A stretch of 43,601 nucleotides of DNA, taken from contig JBLMZA010000051.1 in NCBI GenBank assembly GCA_050258555.1, forward strand, positions 1-43,601, written 5' to 3'. How positions within the stretch are numbered: the stretch's first letter is position 1; every line of letters starts with the position of its first letter. Below the pieces are notes generated by a model. It did no database searches and had not been told where the DNA came from. It saw only the letters and a list, made by a program, of their open reading frames with translations. Position numbers and translations under genes: made by a program. Positions 1-7,481 of the stretch are shown piece after piece. The DNA is from CAISDA01 sp050258555. Its GTDB lineage: Bacteria > Bacteroidota > Ignavibacteria > UBA10030 > UBA8401.

Positions 1-1
1 G

Positions 2-310
2 GTCGAGCCGGAGCAGCTGCTGGTGGACGGCAACTTCTTCAAACATGAAACGTGTCCGGTTCTGAATATCGTCAAAGGCGATGCGCTTTCGCATTCGATC
101 GCCGCCGCATCGATCGTGGCCAAAGTGACGCGGGATCGCATCATGCTCGAGCTCGATGCCCGATATCCGCAATACCTCTTTGCGCAGCACAAGGGCTACG
201 GCACCAGCGCGCACATCGATGCCATCCTGAAGCACGGCTTCTCGCCCGTGCACCGGAAATCGTTCCGCGTCCGGCAGCTCGAAGAGCTGTCTCCGGAGGC
301 TCTCCCGTAG
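2..310 (+). CDS. rnhB: Ribonuclease HII, 3' part (5' end outside window)
   Basis: This is the C-terminal part of RNase HII, which cuts the RNA strand of RNA-DNA hybrids and removes single ribonucleotides from DNA. The reading frame is open from base 2 and begins VEPEQLLVDGN, so the start lies upstream of the window. The VDGN segment carries the third acidic metal ligand of the family. The SIAAASIVAKVTRD segment carries the last one, at its final Asp. The GYGTSAHIDAI and HRKSF signatures follow, and the protein ends at the usual family C-terminus with a TAG stop at 308-310. The N-terminal DE pair cannot be checked. The next gene starts 67 bases downstream with no terminator seen between them. 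Confidence 0.95.
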   Translation, partial: VEPEQLLVDGNFFKHETCPVLNIVKGDALSHSIAAASIVAKVTRDRIMLELDARYPQYLFAQHKGYGTSAHIDAILKHGFSPVHRKSFRVRQLEELSPEALP

Positions 311-377
311 CCTCAGTTGATTTTCAGCAAAAATATTCCGTACTTCCGTTCAGCGTTAATTCACAACCCATTCCATT

Positions 378-2516
378 ATGCCGCGCGCAATTAACGACAC
401 AATTCGGCGATACGTCTTCACCAGAAGAGTGCGCTTCCCGGTCTCGGCGGCGGCCGGAATTCTTTGTGCATGGCTCTTCAGCACATCGTCGTTCGGAACG
501 AAGACGGAATTTTCGGCATATGACCTGAGGCTGAAATACTCCCGCCACTACCGACAGCCTGATACGTCCATCGTCATTCTTACCATCGATCAGAACAGTC
601 TCCAGTATTTCAAGAAGCGGCATGTCGGCTGGCCGTGGCCGCGCGATTTCTACGCGATGGTCACGCAGTATGTGATGCAGGCGGGGGCGAAAGAACTCAT
701 CTTCGACTTTCATTTCACAGAGCCCGACGAGGATCGTGTGACGTCCTCTGGCGCCGATAACGACAGACAATTCGCCGAAGCGATGAAAGCGGGAGGACGC
801 GTGTACCTGGGCGCACAACTGACATCGAGCGTGGACGAGGATCTGGCGGGCGATACGATCCTGTTTGCGCCCGCACAGGCGCCTCTGCGCCTGACGGAAC
901 GGTATGTCTTCGACAAGACGTACGCGCCCATCATGGAATTCCAGCAGTCGGCAGCCGGCATCGGCATCGTGAACTTCTTTCCGGATGAGGACGGCATCTG
1001 CCGCCGCATTCCTCTTGCCTATGAGTATGCGGGCCGCCCCTTGTACACGCTTTCGTATCAGGTCTTCAAAGACATGCGGCCTTCGGCGTCTCCGGCGCTT
1101 GTGTCGCCGTTTCTCATCTATTATTACGGCAAAGGCGGACCCGACGGCGTCTTCCGGTATTATTCGATCCATTCGGTCATCGTGAGCGCCATACGGCAGG
1201 CGCAGGGCTCGGCGCCCGATCTTCCGCCGTCGGCCTTCAGGAACAAGATCGTCTTTGTGGGCGCCAATGCGCCGGGACTTTTTGACCTGCGCAGCACGCC
1301 GTATACGTCCGAAGAGCCGTATCCCGGCGTTGAAATCCATGCCAGCGCGCTGAGCAATTTCCTTCAGGGGCACATCATCACGACGACGCCCGAGCCCGCA
1401 GTCTGGATCACGGCCGTCTGTCTGGCGCTCATCATCGCGCTTGTTGCGACATACGATCTGCACGTCTGGGTCGTGTCGCTCTACGCTCTCGGCATCACGA
1501 TCGTCTACTGGGCGGTTTCGTTCGAGCTCTTTGCCCGCACGCTCATCTGGCTGCCGATCGTCTTTCCGCTGAGCGCGCTTGTGGCGACATTCGTGATCGC
1601 GCTCGGGTGGAATTATGCGACGGAGGGACGCGCCAAGCGGCAGATGCAGAAGATGTTCGGCCGGTATGTGAATCCGCACATTGTCACGCAGCTTGCCTCG
1701 AATCCCGACGATGCCGGCGTGAGCGGCGTCGAGGTCGAAGCGACCGTGCTCTTTTCCGATATCGAAGGCTTCACGTCGATTTCCGAAACCAAGACGCCGA
1801 GAGAGCTTGTCTCGTTTCTGAACTCGTATTTTGCCGAAGCGACGCGCATTTATCTTGCCCATAACGGCACGATCGACAAGTTCATCGGCGATGCCGTGAT
1901 GGTCCTCTTCGGCGCGCCGGTCAGAAGCGAGGAGCATGCGCTGCAGGCATGCCGCAGCGCCTACGAGTTTTACCGCGGCCTGCAGCAGGCGATGAAGGCG
2001 GCGAAGGAACGGGGCGAGCCGGTCTTCTCGACGCGCATCGGCATCAATTCGGGGAAGATGATCGTGGGTTCGATCGGCAGCAGCCTCCGGATGGAATACA
2101 CGGCCATCGGCGATACGGTGAATCTCGCTTCGCGTCTGGAAGGCGTGAACAAGTTTTACGGCACCTCGCTCATGGTCAGCGAATACACGGCCGTGCATGC
2201 GGCCAGGGAGTTCATTCTGCGCGAGCTCGATCTGATCCGCGTGAAGGGAAAGCAGCATCCGATCAAGATTTATGAGATTGTCTGCAGGATCGGGGAGGAG
2301 ACGCCCGAGCTACACGAGGGGCTCGCGCTCTTTCATGAAGCGCTCTGCGCCTACAGGAAGCAGGAATGGGAAACGGCGATCGCGCTGTTTAAGAAGGTCA
2401 CGGCCATTCTGCCGGACGATCCGCCCTCGAACACGTACATCGGGCGCTGCTGTGAGTACCAGGAGCTGACGCTCGAGCCCGACTGGGATGGAGTCTATGT
2501 CATGAAAGCGAAATAA
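378..2516 (+). CDS. CHASE2-domain adenylate cyclase (class III) with C-terminal TPR
   Basis: This is a membrane-bound class III nucleotide cyclase of 712 residues. It has an N-terminal membrane anchor (about 20-38), an extracytoplasmic CHASE2 sensor domain (about 45-335), three closely spaced membrane helices (about 340-410) and a catalytic domain (about 450-620). A helical TPR-like tail follows (about 640-690). Metal-binding Asp461 lies in FSDIEGFT and Asp505 in DKFIGDAV. Thr575 in EYTAIGD sits at the purine-specifying position and favours ATP over GTP. Asn582 and Arg586 are the transition-state pair. All catalytic residues are therefore present, and cAMP is the expected product. No clear SD precedes the ATG. 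The signal sensed by CHASE2 is unknown. The downstream SH3-M48 protease gene starts 29 bases later. Confidence 0.93.
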   Translation: MPRAINDTIRRYVFTRRVRFPVSAAAGILCAWLFSTSSFGTKTEFSAYDLRLKYSRHYRQPDTSIVILTIDQNSLQYFKKRHVGWPWPRDFYAMVTQYVMQAGAKELIFDFHFTEPDEDRVTSSGADNDRQFAEAMKAGGRVYLGAQLTSSVDEDLAGDTILFAPAQAPLRLTERYVFDKTYAPIMEFQQSAAGIGIVNFFPDEDGICRRIPLAYEYAGRPLYTLSYQVFKDMRPSASPALVSPFLIYYYGKGGPDGVFRYYSIHSVIVSAIRQAQGSAPDLPPSAFRNKIVFVGANAPGLFDLRSTPYTSEEPYPGVEIHASALSNFLQGHIITTTPEPAVWITAVCLALIIALVATYDLHVWVVSLYALGITIVYWAVSFELFARTLIWLPIVFPLSALVATFVIALGWNYATEGRAKRQMQKMFGRYVNPHIVTQLASNPDDAGVSGVEVEATVLFSDIEGFTSISETKTPRELVSFLNSYFAEATRIYLAHNGTIDKFIGDAVMVLFGAPVRSEEHALQACRSAYEFYRGLQQAMKAAKERGEPVFSTRIGINSGKMIVGSIGSSLRMEYTAIGDTVNLASRLEGVNKFYGTSLMVSEYTAVHAAREFILRELDLIRVKGKQHPIKIYEIVCRIGEETPELHEGLALFHEALCAYRKQEWETAIALFKKVTAILPDDPPSNTYIGRCCEYQELTLEPDWDGVYVMKAK

Positions 2517-2545
2517 ATGAACACATCACATGGAGGAGGAAGCCG

Positions 2546-3745
2546 ATGAAAAAAATTCTACTCGTCTGCATGCTCTGCGCGGCAACGCTCGCCGCTGCCG
2601 AGCGCCTGAAGACGACGCAGCCGGTCAATTATCTTCGCGAAGGGCCCGCTTCCTATTACGACGTTGTGGCGATGATCGAAGGATCGGTGCCGGTGGAGGT
2701 GCTCGAGCGCAAGGGCAGCTGGGTGAAGGTCCGCACCGAAGCGAAGGAAACAGGATGGCTCTCCGAGAACAGCTTTGCAAAGCGCGCGGAGTCGAAGAAT
2801 GAGGCGCTGACACAGGGCAAGGCCACGTCGCGCGCCTCGCGCGCGGAGCTTGCCGCGGCGGTGAAAGGGTTTGCAAAGAAATACGTGCCCGAAGGCGAGA
2901 AAGAGGAAGAGGCGCTCAACAAATACGAGTCGCGCTCGTTCGATCAGGATGAAATGGACCGGTTCGAAAACGGCTTCCAGGTGCAGCAGTTCAGGGGCTA
3001 CATGGCCGTCGAGAAGCCGTTCGACCTGACATTTCATGAAGATGCGATCGGCCTCGGCATCGCCCAGCGCATCGCGGCCAACGGACTGACCACGGACCGC
3101 GTGTCGACGGCCTATGTCAACATGATCGCAAATTATCTCGCCAAATACACGCGCGCCTACGATGTGACATTCCGCGTGGCGATTCTTGCCGACCAGAAAG
3201 TGAACGCGCTCTCGTGTCCGGGCGGATATATCTTCATTACCGAAGGCCTGCTGAAGCGCTGCACCAACGAGGCCGAACTGGCGGCGGTGATCGGACATGA
3301 GATGGGCCATGTCATCCAGCGCCACGGACTGCGCGAACTCAACATCCGCCAGCCGAAGATCCACGCCGAAGCCGCCTTTGCCGAGCTCGAAGAGGACACG
3401 GGAGAGCCGACGGAGGACGAAAAGGAGCTCGACCAGTTTGCCGACGAAGCCTACGACAATGTGGTGCGTCCCCGGCTGATCGAGTATGAGCTCGAATCGG
3501 ACCAGCTTGCCATGACGTACCTCCGGCGCGCCGGATACGATCAGACCGCCGAACTGAGCATCCTTTCGCGTCTTCAGGAGCCGCTGGAGAAGAACGACGA
3601 CATCTTCTCGTCGAATTACATGAAGAAGGACGACATCCGGGAGCGCATCGCAAAGGTGAAGCAGACCATACAGTCGGAGCGTTGGAAACCGGATCCGAAA
3701 AAACAATTCTCAGACAGGTTCAAAAAATACACGACCGGAATGTAA
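2546..3745 (+). CDS. SH3b-domain M48 family metalloprotease, exported
   Basis: This is a 399-residue exported zinc protease. A signal peptide (about 1-20, ending near LAAA) has no lipobox. It is followed by a bacterial SH3 domain (about 22-80, YLREGPASYYDVV to GWLSENSF), a charged linker and an M48 peptidase domain (about 150-350). Zinc ligands H251 and H255 with catalytic E252 are in HEMGH. E317 in YELESDQLA is the expected third ligand. The ATG has a strong SD (AGGAGGA, about 8 bases upstream). M48 enzymes act in envelope quality control (BepA/LoiP types). An SH3b domain fused at the N-terminus is uncommon and suggests docking to the cell wall or a proline-rich partner. The LPP20-like gene follows after 3 bases, indicating one operon. 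The substrate is not known. Confidence 0.9.
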   Translation: MKKILLVCMLCAATLAAAERLKTTQPVNYLREGPASYYDVVAMIEGSVPVEVLERKGSWVKVRTEAKETGWLSENSFAKRAESKNEALTQGKATSRASRAELAAAVKGFAKKYVPEGEKEEEALNKYESRSFDQDEMDRFENGFQVQQFRGYMAVEKPFDLTFHEDAIGLGIAQRIAANGLTTDRVSTAYVNMIANYLAKYTRAYDVTFRVAILADQKVNALSCPGGYIFITEGLLKRCTNEAELAAVIGHEMGHVIQRHGLRELNIRQPKIHAEAAFAELEEDTGEPTEDEKELDQFADEAYDNVVRPRLIEYELESDQLAMTYLRRAGYDQTAELSILSRLQEPLEKNDDIFSSNYMKKDDIRERIAKVKQTIQSERWKPDPKKQFSDRFKKYTTGM

Positions 3746-3748
3746 ACC

Positions 3749-5116
3749 ATGCGTACATCCTTCACATGCAGTGTTGCCGCTGTTCTTTCATGTCTTCTGC
3801 TTGGGGCATCCGTCCTGCAGGCGGGCGTTCCATCATGGGTCGAGAAGCGTCCGATCGCGCCCGGGTGGTACATCGGCATCGGCGTCGCCGAAAAGCGCGG
3901 GTCTCCGGAAGACTATCTGATGCGTGCGAAGCACAATGCGCTCAACGAGATCGCCTCGCAGATCACGGTCGCCGTCTCGGGCGAGCAGATCAGCCGCATC
4001 TCGGAGCAGATGGGCAAGATCACGGACGACTACCAGGCGCAGCTTCGCTCGACCACATCGGCCGAGCTCGAAGGCGTCGAGACCGTCGCCACATACGAGG
4101 ACGATGCGCAGACGTGGATCTACATGCGGCTGAACATCGATCATTACAACGCGCTGCGAGCCGAGAAGCGCCAGCGCGCCGCGGCGCTGGCGCTCGATTA
4201 TTTCACGAAGGCGAAATCGAGCGAGAAGGCGGACCGTGTGGCGGAGGCGATACAGCTCTATCTGCAGGCGCTTTCGGCCGTGGGGAAGTTCATCACCGAG
4301 CCCGTGCAGGCATCCTATAACGGCAGGAACGTCTATCTCGTCAACGAGATCGTGCAGTCGCTGCAGTTCATGCTCAACGCCATCGAGGTCGAGCCGAAGA
4401 ACACGCCGGTCGAGGCGCAGATCGGCCGTCCGGTGAAGGCGCCGGTCCAATACGCCGTGAAGTACACGAATGCCTCCGGCGCTTCGAAGCCCGCATCGAT
4501 GCTTCCGCTGCGTTTCTGGTTCATCCGCGGCGCCGGCGAGATCATCCATACGGCGACGACCGATGCGAACGGCATCGCTTCCACGCGCGTCGCCAAGATG
4601 ACGGCCACGGACAAGCTGCAGATGATCGGCGCGGAAGTGGATCTCTCCATCCTGCAGCCCGGAGATTCGGTGCTGAGCGCGCTCGTGAAGGGATTCAACG
4701 TGCCCGGCGGCAAGACGATCGTCAACGTCTCGGGCGTGTCGGTCTACTTCAAGACGCAGGAGACGCAGTTCGGCAACCCGATGCGCCTGCCGCGCATCGA
4801 GCCGGTGCTCAAGGGCATGCTTTCGGACGAGGGTTTCTCGTTCGTGAAGCAGCAGGGCGCCGCATCGATCACGATCGACATCCGGGCCGATTCGCGTCAG
4901 GGTTCGAACACGATGGGCCTGTGCGTGGCATATGCCGATGCGACCATTTCGGTGATCGACATGAACACAGGCGAGGAGATCTACAAGAACTCGGTGTCGA
5001 ACATCAAGGGCATCAGCGATACCTACGACAAGGCGGGGATGAAGGCATTCGACGAGGCGGCAACGGTGATGAAGAACGAAGTGATCCCGCTGCTGCTCGA
5101 AAAATACAGGAAATAA
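3749..5116 (+). CDS. LPP20-domain exported protein with extra C-terminal domains
   Basis: This 455-residue protein has a signal peptide cleaved near VLQA-GVPSW. There is no lipobox cysteine, so it is probably periplasmic. Residues about 28-140 form an LPP20-type domain (PSWVEKRP, then YIGIGVAEKRG, then a helix rich in Ala and Gln, then the TWIYMRLN strand). A helical repeat-like stretch follows (about 140-210). Then comes an Ig-like beta domain (about 215-325, with DANGIASTRVAKM) and an alpha/beta C-terminal domain (about 330-455). LPP20 proteins are envelope proteins of poorly defined function, including flagellum- or outer-membrane-associated lipoproteins. Two further genes with the same fold lie at 6028 and 6676. 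The close spacing to the M48 gene upstream suggests shared function. The family call is fairly sure and the function unknown. Confidence 0.8.
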   Translation: MRTSFTCSVAAVLSCLLLGASVLQAGVPSWVEKRPIAPGWYIGIGVAEKRGSPEDYLMRAKHNALNEIASQITVAVSGEQISRISEQMGKITDDYQAQLRSTTSAELEGVETVATYEDDAQTWIYMRLNIDHYNALRAEKRQRAAALALDYFTKAKSSEKADRVAEAIQLYLQALSAVGKFITEPVQASYNGRNVYLVNEIVQSLQFMLNAIEVEPKNTPVEAQIGRPVKAPVQYAVKYTNASGASKPASMLPLRFWFIRGAGEIIHTATTDANGIASTRVAKMTATDKLQMIGAEVDLSILQPGDSVLSALVKGFNVPGGKTIVNVSGVSVYFKTQETQFGNPMRLPRIEPVLKGMLSDEGFSFVKQQGAASITIDIRADSRQGSNTMGLCVAYADATISVIDMNTGEEIYKNSVSNIKGISDTYDKAGMKAFDEAATVMKNEVIPLLLEKYRK

Positions 5117-5156
5117 GCGTGATAAACGGGAGCATGGACGGAGAGACGCGCGGAAT

Positions 5157-5912
5157 ATGATGACGCTGGTGCTTGTGGCGCTCGCGGTGGCGCCGGGTGT
5201 TGCTTTTGCGATGTACATCTCGTATCGAGACAATCAGGAGAAGGAGCCGATCCGCCTTCTCCTGCGCGCGTTTTTGATCGGCTTCATCATCGTTGCGCCT
5301 GTCTCTCTGGCGGAAGCCGGGTTGCGCGATGCGTGGAATCTGTCGACAAGGAATATCTTTCATCTTTTCATCGACAACTACATCGTGATCGGCTTCACCG
5401 AGGAGGTGGTGAAGTTCTTCATTCTCTGGGCGGTCGTCTACAACCGGAGGGAATTCAGCCAGCCCTACGACGGCATTCTCTACGGCGTCATGGTCGGCAT
5501 GGGGTTCGCCACCTCGGAGAATATCGCTGTCGTGCTTGAATCAGGGTTGAAGACCGCGCTCCTGCGCCTGGTGACGACGATGCCCGCGCACTGGATCTTC
5601 GCCGTGCTCATGGGATACTTCGTCGGGCTGTCGAAATTCCGCAACCACAGCGGGCGCATGATCACGATGGGCATCGTCACGGCGACGCTCTTTCACGGCA
5701 CGTACGACTTCTGTTTGTCCATCGAGAATATTCCGCTGATCGGCGGGGGAGCCGTTATTTCGCTCGGTCTCGGCATCTATCTCTCGTTCAAGGCGATACA
5801 GCGGCTGCTGGAAACCGATCCGATGCGCGTGCTGAAAATGCTCGGCGCGCATGAGGTGCATGAACAGCCGGTGAAAGAGGAAGAGGCGGTGAAAGAAGAA
5901 CAGCCGGTTTGA
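5157..5912 (+). CDS. PrsW family intramembrane protease
   Basis: This polytopic membrane protein of 251 residues has about seven to eight hydrophobic segments. The PrsW/CPBP-like glutamic protease signatures are present: GFTEEVVKFF (E82-E83), GMGFATSEN, a conserved His in MPAHWIF and FHGTYDF near the C-terminus. PrsW in Bacillus cleaves the anti-sigma factor RsiW at site 1, and relatives process membrane regulators or peptides. No sigma/anti-sigma pair is in the window, so the substrate is unknown. The C-terminus is an acidic, repetitive tail (EEEAVKEEQPV). It starts at the first of two adjacent ATGs, 40 bases after the LPP20-like gene, and probably belongs to the same transcript. Confidence 0.88.
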   Translation: MMTLVLVALAVAPGVAFAMYISYRDNQEKEPIRLLLRAFLIGFIIVAPVSLAEAGLRDAWNLSTRNIFHLFIDNYIVIGFTEEVVKFFILWAVVYNRREFSQPYDGILYGVMVGMGFATSENIAVVLESGLKTALLRLVTTMPAHWIFAVLMGYFVGLSKFRNHSGRMITMGIVTATLFHGTYDFCLSIENIPLIGGGAVISLGLGIYLSFKAIQRLLETDPMRVLKMLGAHEVHEQPVKEEEAVKEEQPV

Positions 5913-6027
5913 GCGCTTTCTTTTTGACGGAAATGTTTATATATTCTCCCGTTCAATTCTCGAGACGCCACACGAAGACAATTGCAGTCTAACTCACACT
6001 GTTTTTTAACACATTCTCGGAGGTTCT

Positions 6028-6606
6028 ATGCGCACAATGACACAATATCTGGCCGCGGCGCTTCTCATGCTCCTGGTGATGTCCTGCGGAGGCGGAAGCC
6101 AGCAGACGATGCAGACGACGACGGAAGGCGACATTCCGGATTGGTATCTGAATAAACCCGAAGATCCGAACTTCCTCTATGAGCCTGCCACCGCGACATC
6201 GCAGGACATGCAGCTTGCGGTCGATAAGGCCGTGCAGGCCGGCCGGACCGGCATCGGCCGCCAGGTCGAGACGAAGATCCAGGCGCTGCAGAAACGCTTC
6301 CAGGAAGAAACAGGCGTCGGCGAAGATGCCCAGCTTCTCGATCAGATGACGCAGGCATCGAAGACCGTCGTGTCGACAAGCCTGACCGGCTCGAAGGAAA
6401 TCAACAAGAAGATCATCAAGGACGGCAAGATGTGGCGCGCCTATGTGCTCGTGCAGTATCCTCTCGGCGCGGCCCAGGAAGCCTTCAAGGCCCAGCTGCA
6501 GAAGAACGAGCAGGCATACACACGCTTCCGCGCGACACAGACGTTCAAGGAACTCGACGATGAAGTGCAGAAGTATGAGCAGTGGAAGAAGGATCAGAAC
6601 AAGTAA
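6028..6606 (+). CDS. LPP20 family lipoprotein
   Basis: This is a 192-residue lipoprotein. A short signal peptide with lipobox LVMSC puts the modified cysteine at about residue 19, followed by a Gly/Ser/Gln/Thr linker. The mature part keeps the LPP20 pattern: PDWYLNKP, then an Ala/Gln-rich helix, a second helix and a closing MWRAYVLVQYPLG strand. The C-terminus is a charged helix (EVQKYEQWKKDQNK). It is the second of three LPP20-like genes here. An SD (GGAGG) sits about 7 bases before the ATG. A strong intrinsic terminator follows directly (6623-6659), so its transcript probably ends here. The membrane (inner or outer) and partner cannot be told from sequence. Confidence 0.82.
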   Translation: MRTMTQYLAAALLMLLVMSCGGGSQQTMQTTTEGDIPDWYLNKPEDPNFLYEPATATSQDMQLAVDKAVQAGRTGIGRQVETKIQALQKRFQEETGVGEDAQLLDQMTQASKTVVSTSLTGSKEINKKIIKDGKMWRAYVLVQYPLGAAQEAFKAQLQKNEQAYTRFRATQTFKELDDEVQKYEQWKKDQNK

Positions 6607-6622
6607 TGCTGCGTGAGCAGAC

Positions 6623-6659
6623 AAACCCCGGGACATGCAGCATGTTCCGGGGTTTTTTT
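6623..6659 (+). terminator. Rho-independent terminator after LPP20 lipoprotein gene
   Basis: The arms 6623-6637 and 6641-6655 form a stem of about 15 bp with a single G-U pair and a 3-base loop, rich in CCCCGG/CCGGGG. A run of seven T (6653-6659) follows. It lies between the stop at 6606 and the ATG at 6676. This supports the downstream start at 6676 rather than a longer upstream extension. Confidence 0.93.
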
Positions 6660-6675
6660 CTTTCCTACTGACGCC

Positions 6676-7416
6676 ATGAAAATCGGACGATTCATCATTT
6701 CTCTCTGCCTGTTCAATGCCTGCTGGGGCGCCGATGCGGCAAGCCAGATCTATCCGCGCTGGTTTCTCTTTCAGGGCGAGATCCCCTCGAGCCGCATCAC
6801 CGTCGGCTTCGTCCGCCCGTCGCTCTACAGAGACAGTTCCATCTCCTATGCGTTCAAGGCGGGATGCACAAGCTACGGCATCAACCGGCGGCTCTCGATC
6901 ACGGGCCGCGAGGCGTTCTGGGCGACCGAAGGCGGAACGGCATGGATGGGCTCGGACATCAGCCTGAGCTACGACAGCGCCGCCGCCGACAATGCGCAAC
7001 GCGAGTTTCGCGTGCTCGATTGCTACACAGACAGAGTCAAGACGATCGTCCTTGCCGGCGAGTCGGGCATGGAGATCGATCAGGCGCTCAAAGCGCCCGT
7101 GCCGGTGGCCTCTGTACGCAAACCCGAATGGGTCGAGAAGCTCCCCTCATCGCCGACGATGCAGTATGCTGTCGGCCAAGCCGAAGAATATTTCTACGAA
7201 ACAAGCTCATGGGAACTCGCCGAGAGGATCGCTCGTTTATCCTTGGGAAGGCAGATGGGCACCACTGTGTCCGGCCTTCAAAAGCTTACCGAGATTGAAG
7301 GGCAGGACGTCCGCCACGACGAATTCAGCACGGTGCTGTACGACGTGAAGGTGATCGCTCGATGGCGCGACCTGAAGAAGAAGATCTTTTATGTGCTGAT
7401 AGGAATGCCGAAGTAA
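6676..7416 (+). CDS. Exported protein with C-terminal LPP20-like domain
   Basis: This 246-residue protein starts MKIGRFIISLCLFNACWGADA, a signal peptide probably cut near GADA. The N-terminal half (about 25-145) is not recognised. The C-terminal half (about 150-246) repeats the LPP20 layout: KPEWVEKLPSSP, then YAVGQAEEYF, then an Ala/Leu helix, then VLYDVKVIARW and a hydrophobic end. It is the third LPP20-like protein in 3.7 kb. The frame is open further upstream, but that part runs through the terminator at 6623-6659 and encodes no sensible signal peptide, so ATG 6676 is chosen. The function is unknown. Confidence 0.72.
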   Translation: MKIGRFIISLCLFNACWGADAASQIYPRWFLFQGEIPSSRITVGFVRPSLYRDSSISYAFKAGCTSYGINRRLSITGREAFWATEGGTAWMGSDISLSYDSAAADNAQREFRVLDCYTDRVKTIVLAGESGMEIDQALKAPVPVASVRKPEWVEKLPSSPTMQYAVGQAEEYFYETSSWELAERIARLSLGRQMGTTVSGLQKLTEIEGQDVRHDEFSTVLYDVKVIARWRDLKKKIFYVLIGMPK

Positions 7417-7481
7417 GGGCGCCTGATGCGGCGCCGATGCGCGCGCATCACAGGCAAGCGGGGCACGGACGAGGGGGAGGG

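Noticed and set aside
324..2258. Long open frame of 644 codons on the minus strand, opposite the adenylate cyclase gene.
   Set aside because: Its composition is Arg/His/Asp-rich, as in antisense shadows of GC-rich genes, with no domain pattern. The plus-strand cyclase has all catalytic motifs.
5930..5960. TTGACG followed by TATATT as a promoter for the LPP20 lipoprotein gene.
   Set aside because: The spacer is only 10 bases, and shifting either box to a 17-base spacer loses the match.
6613..6675. Upstream extension of the third LPP20-like gene.
   Set aside because: It would translate the terminator hairpin and bury the signal peptide that starts at 6676.
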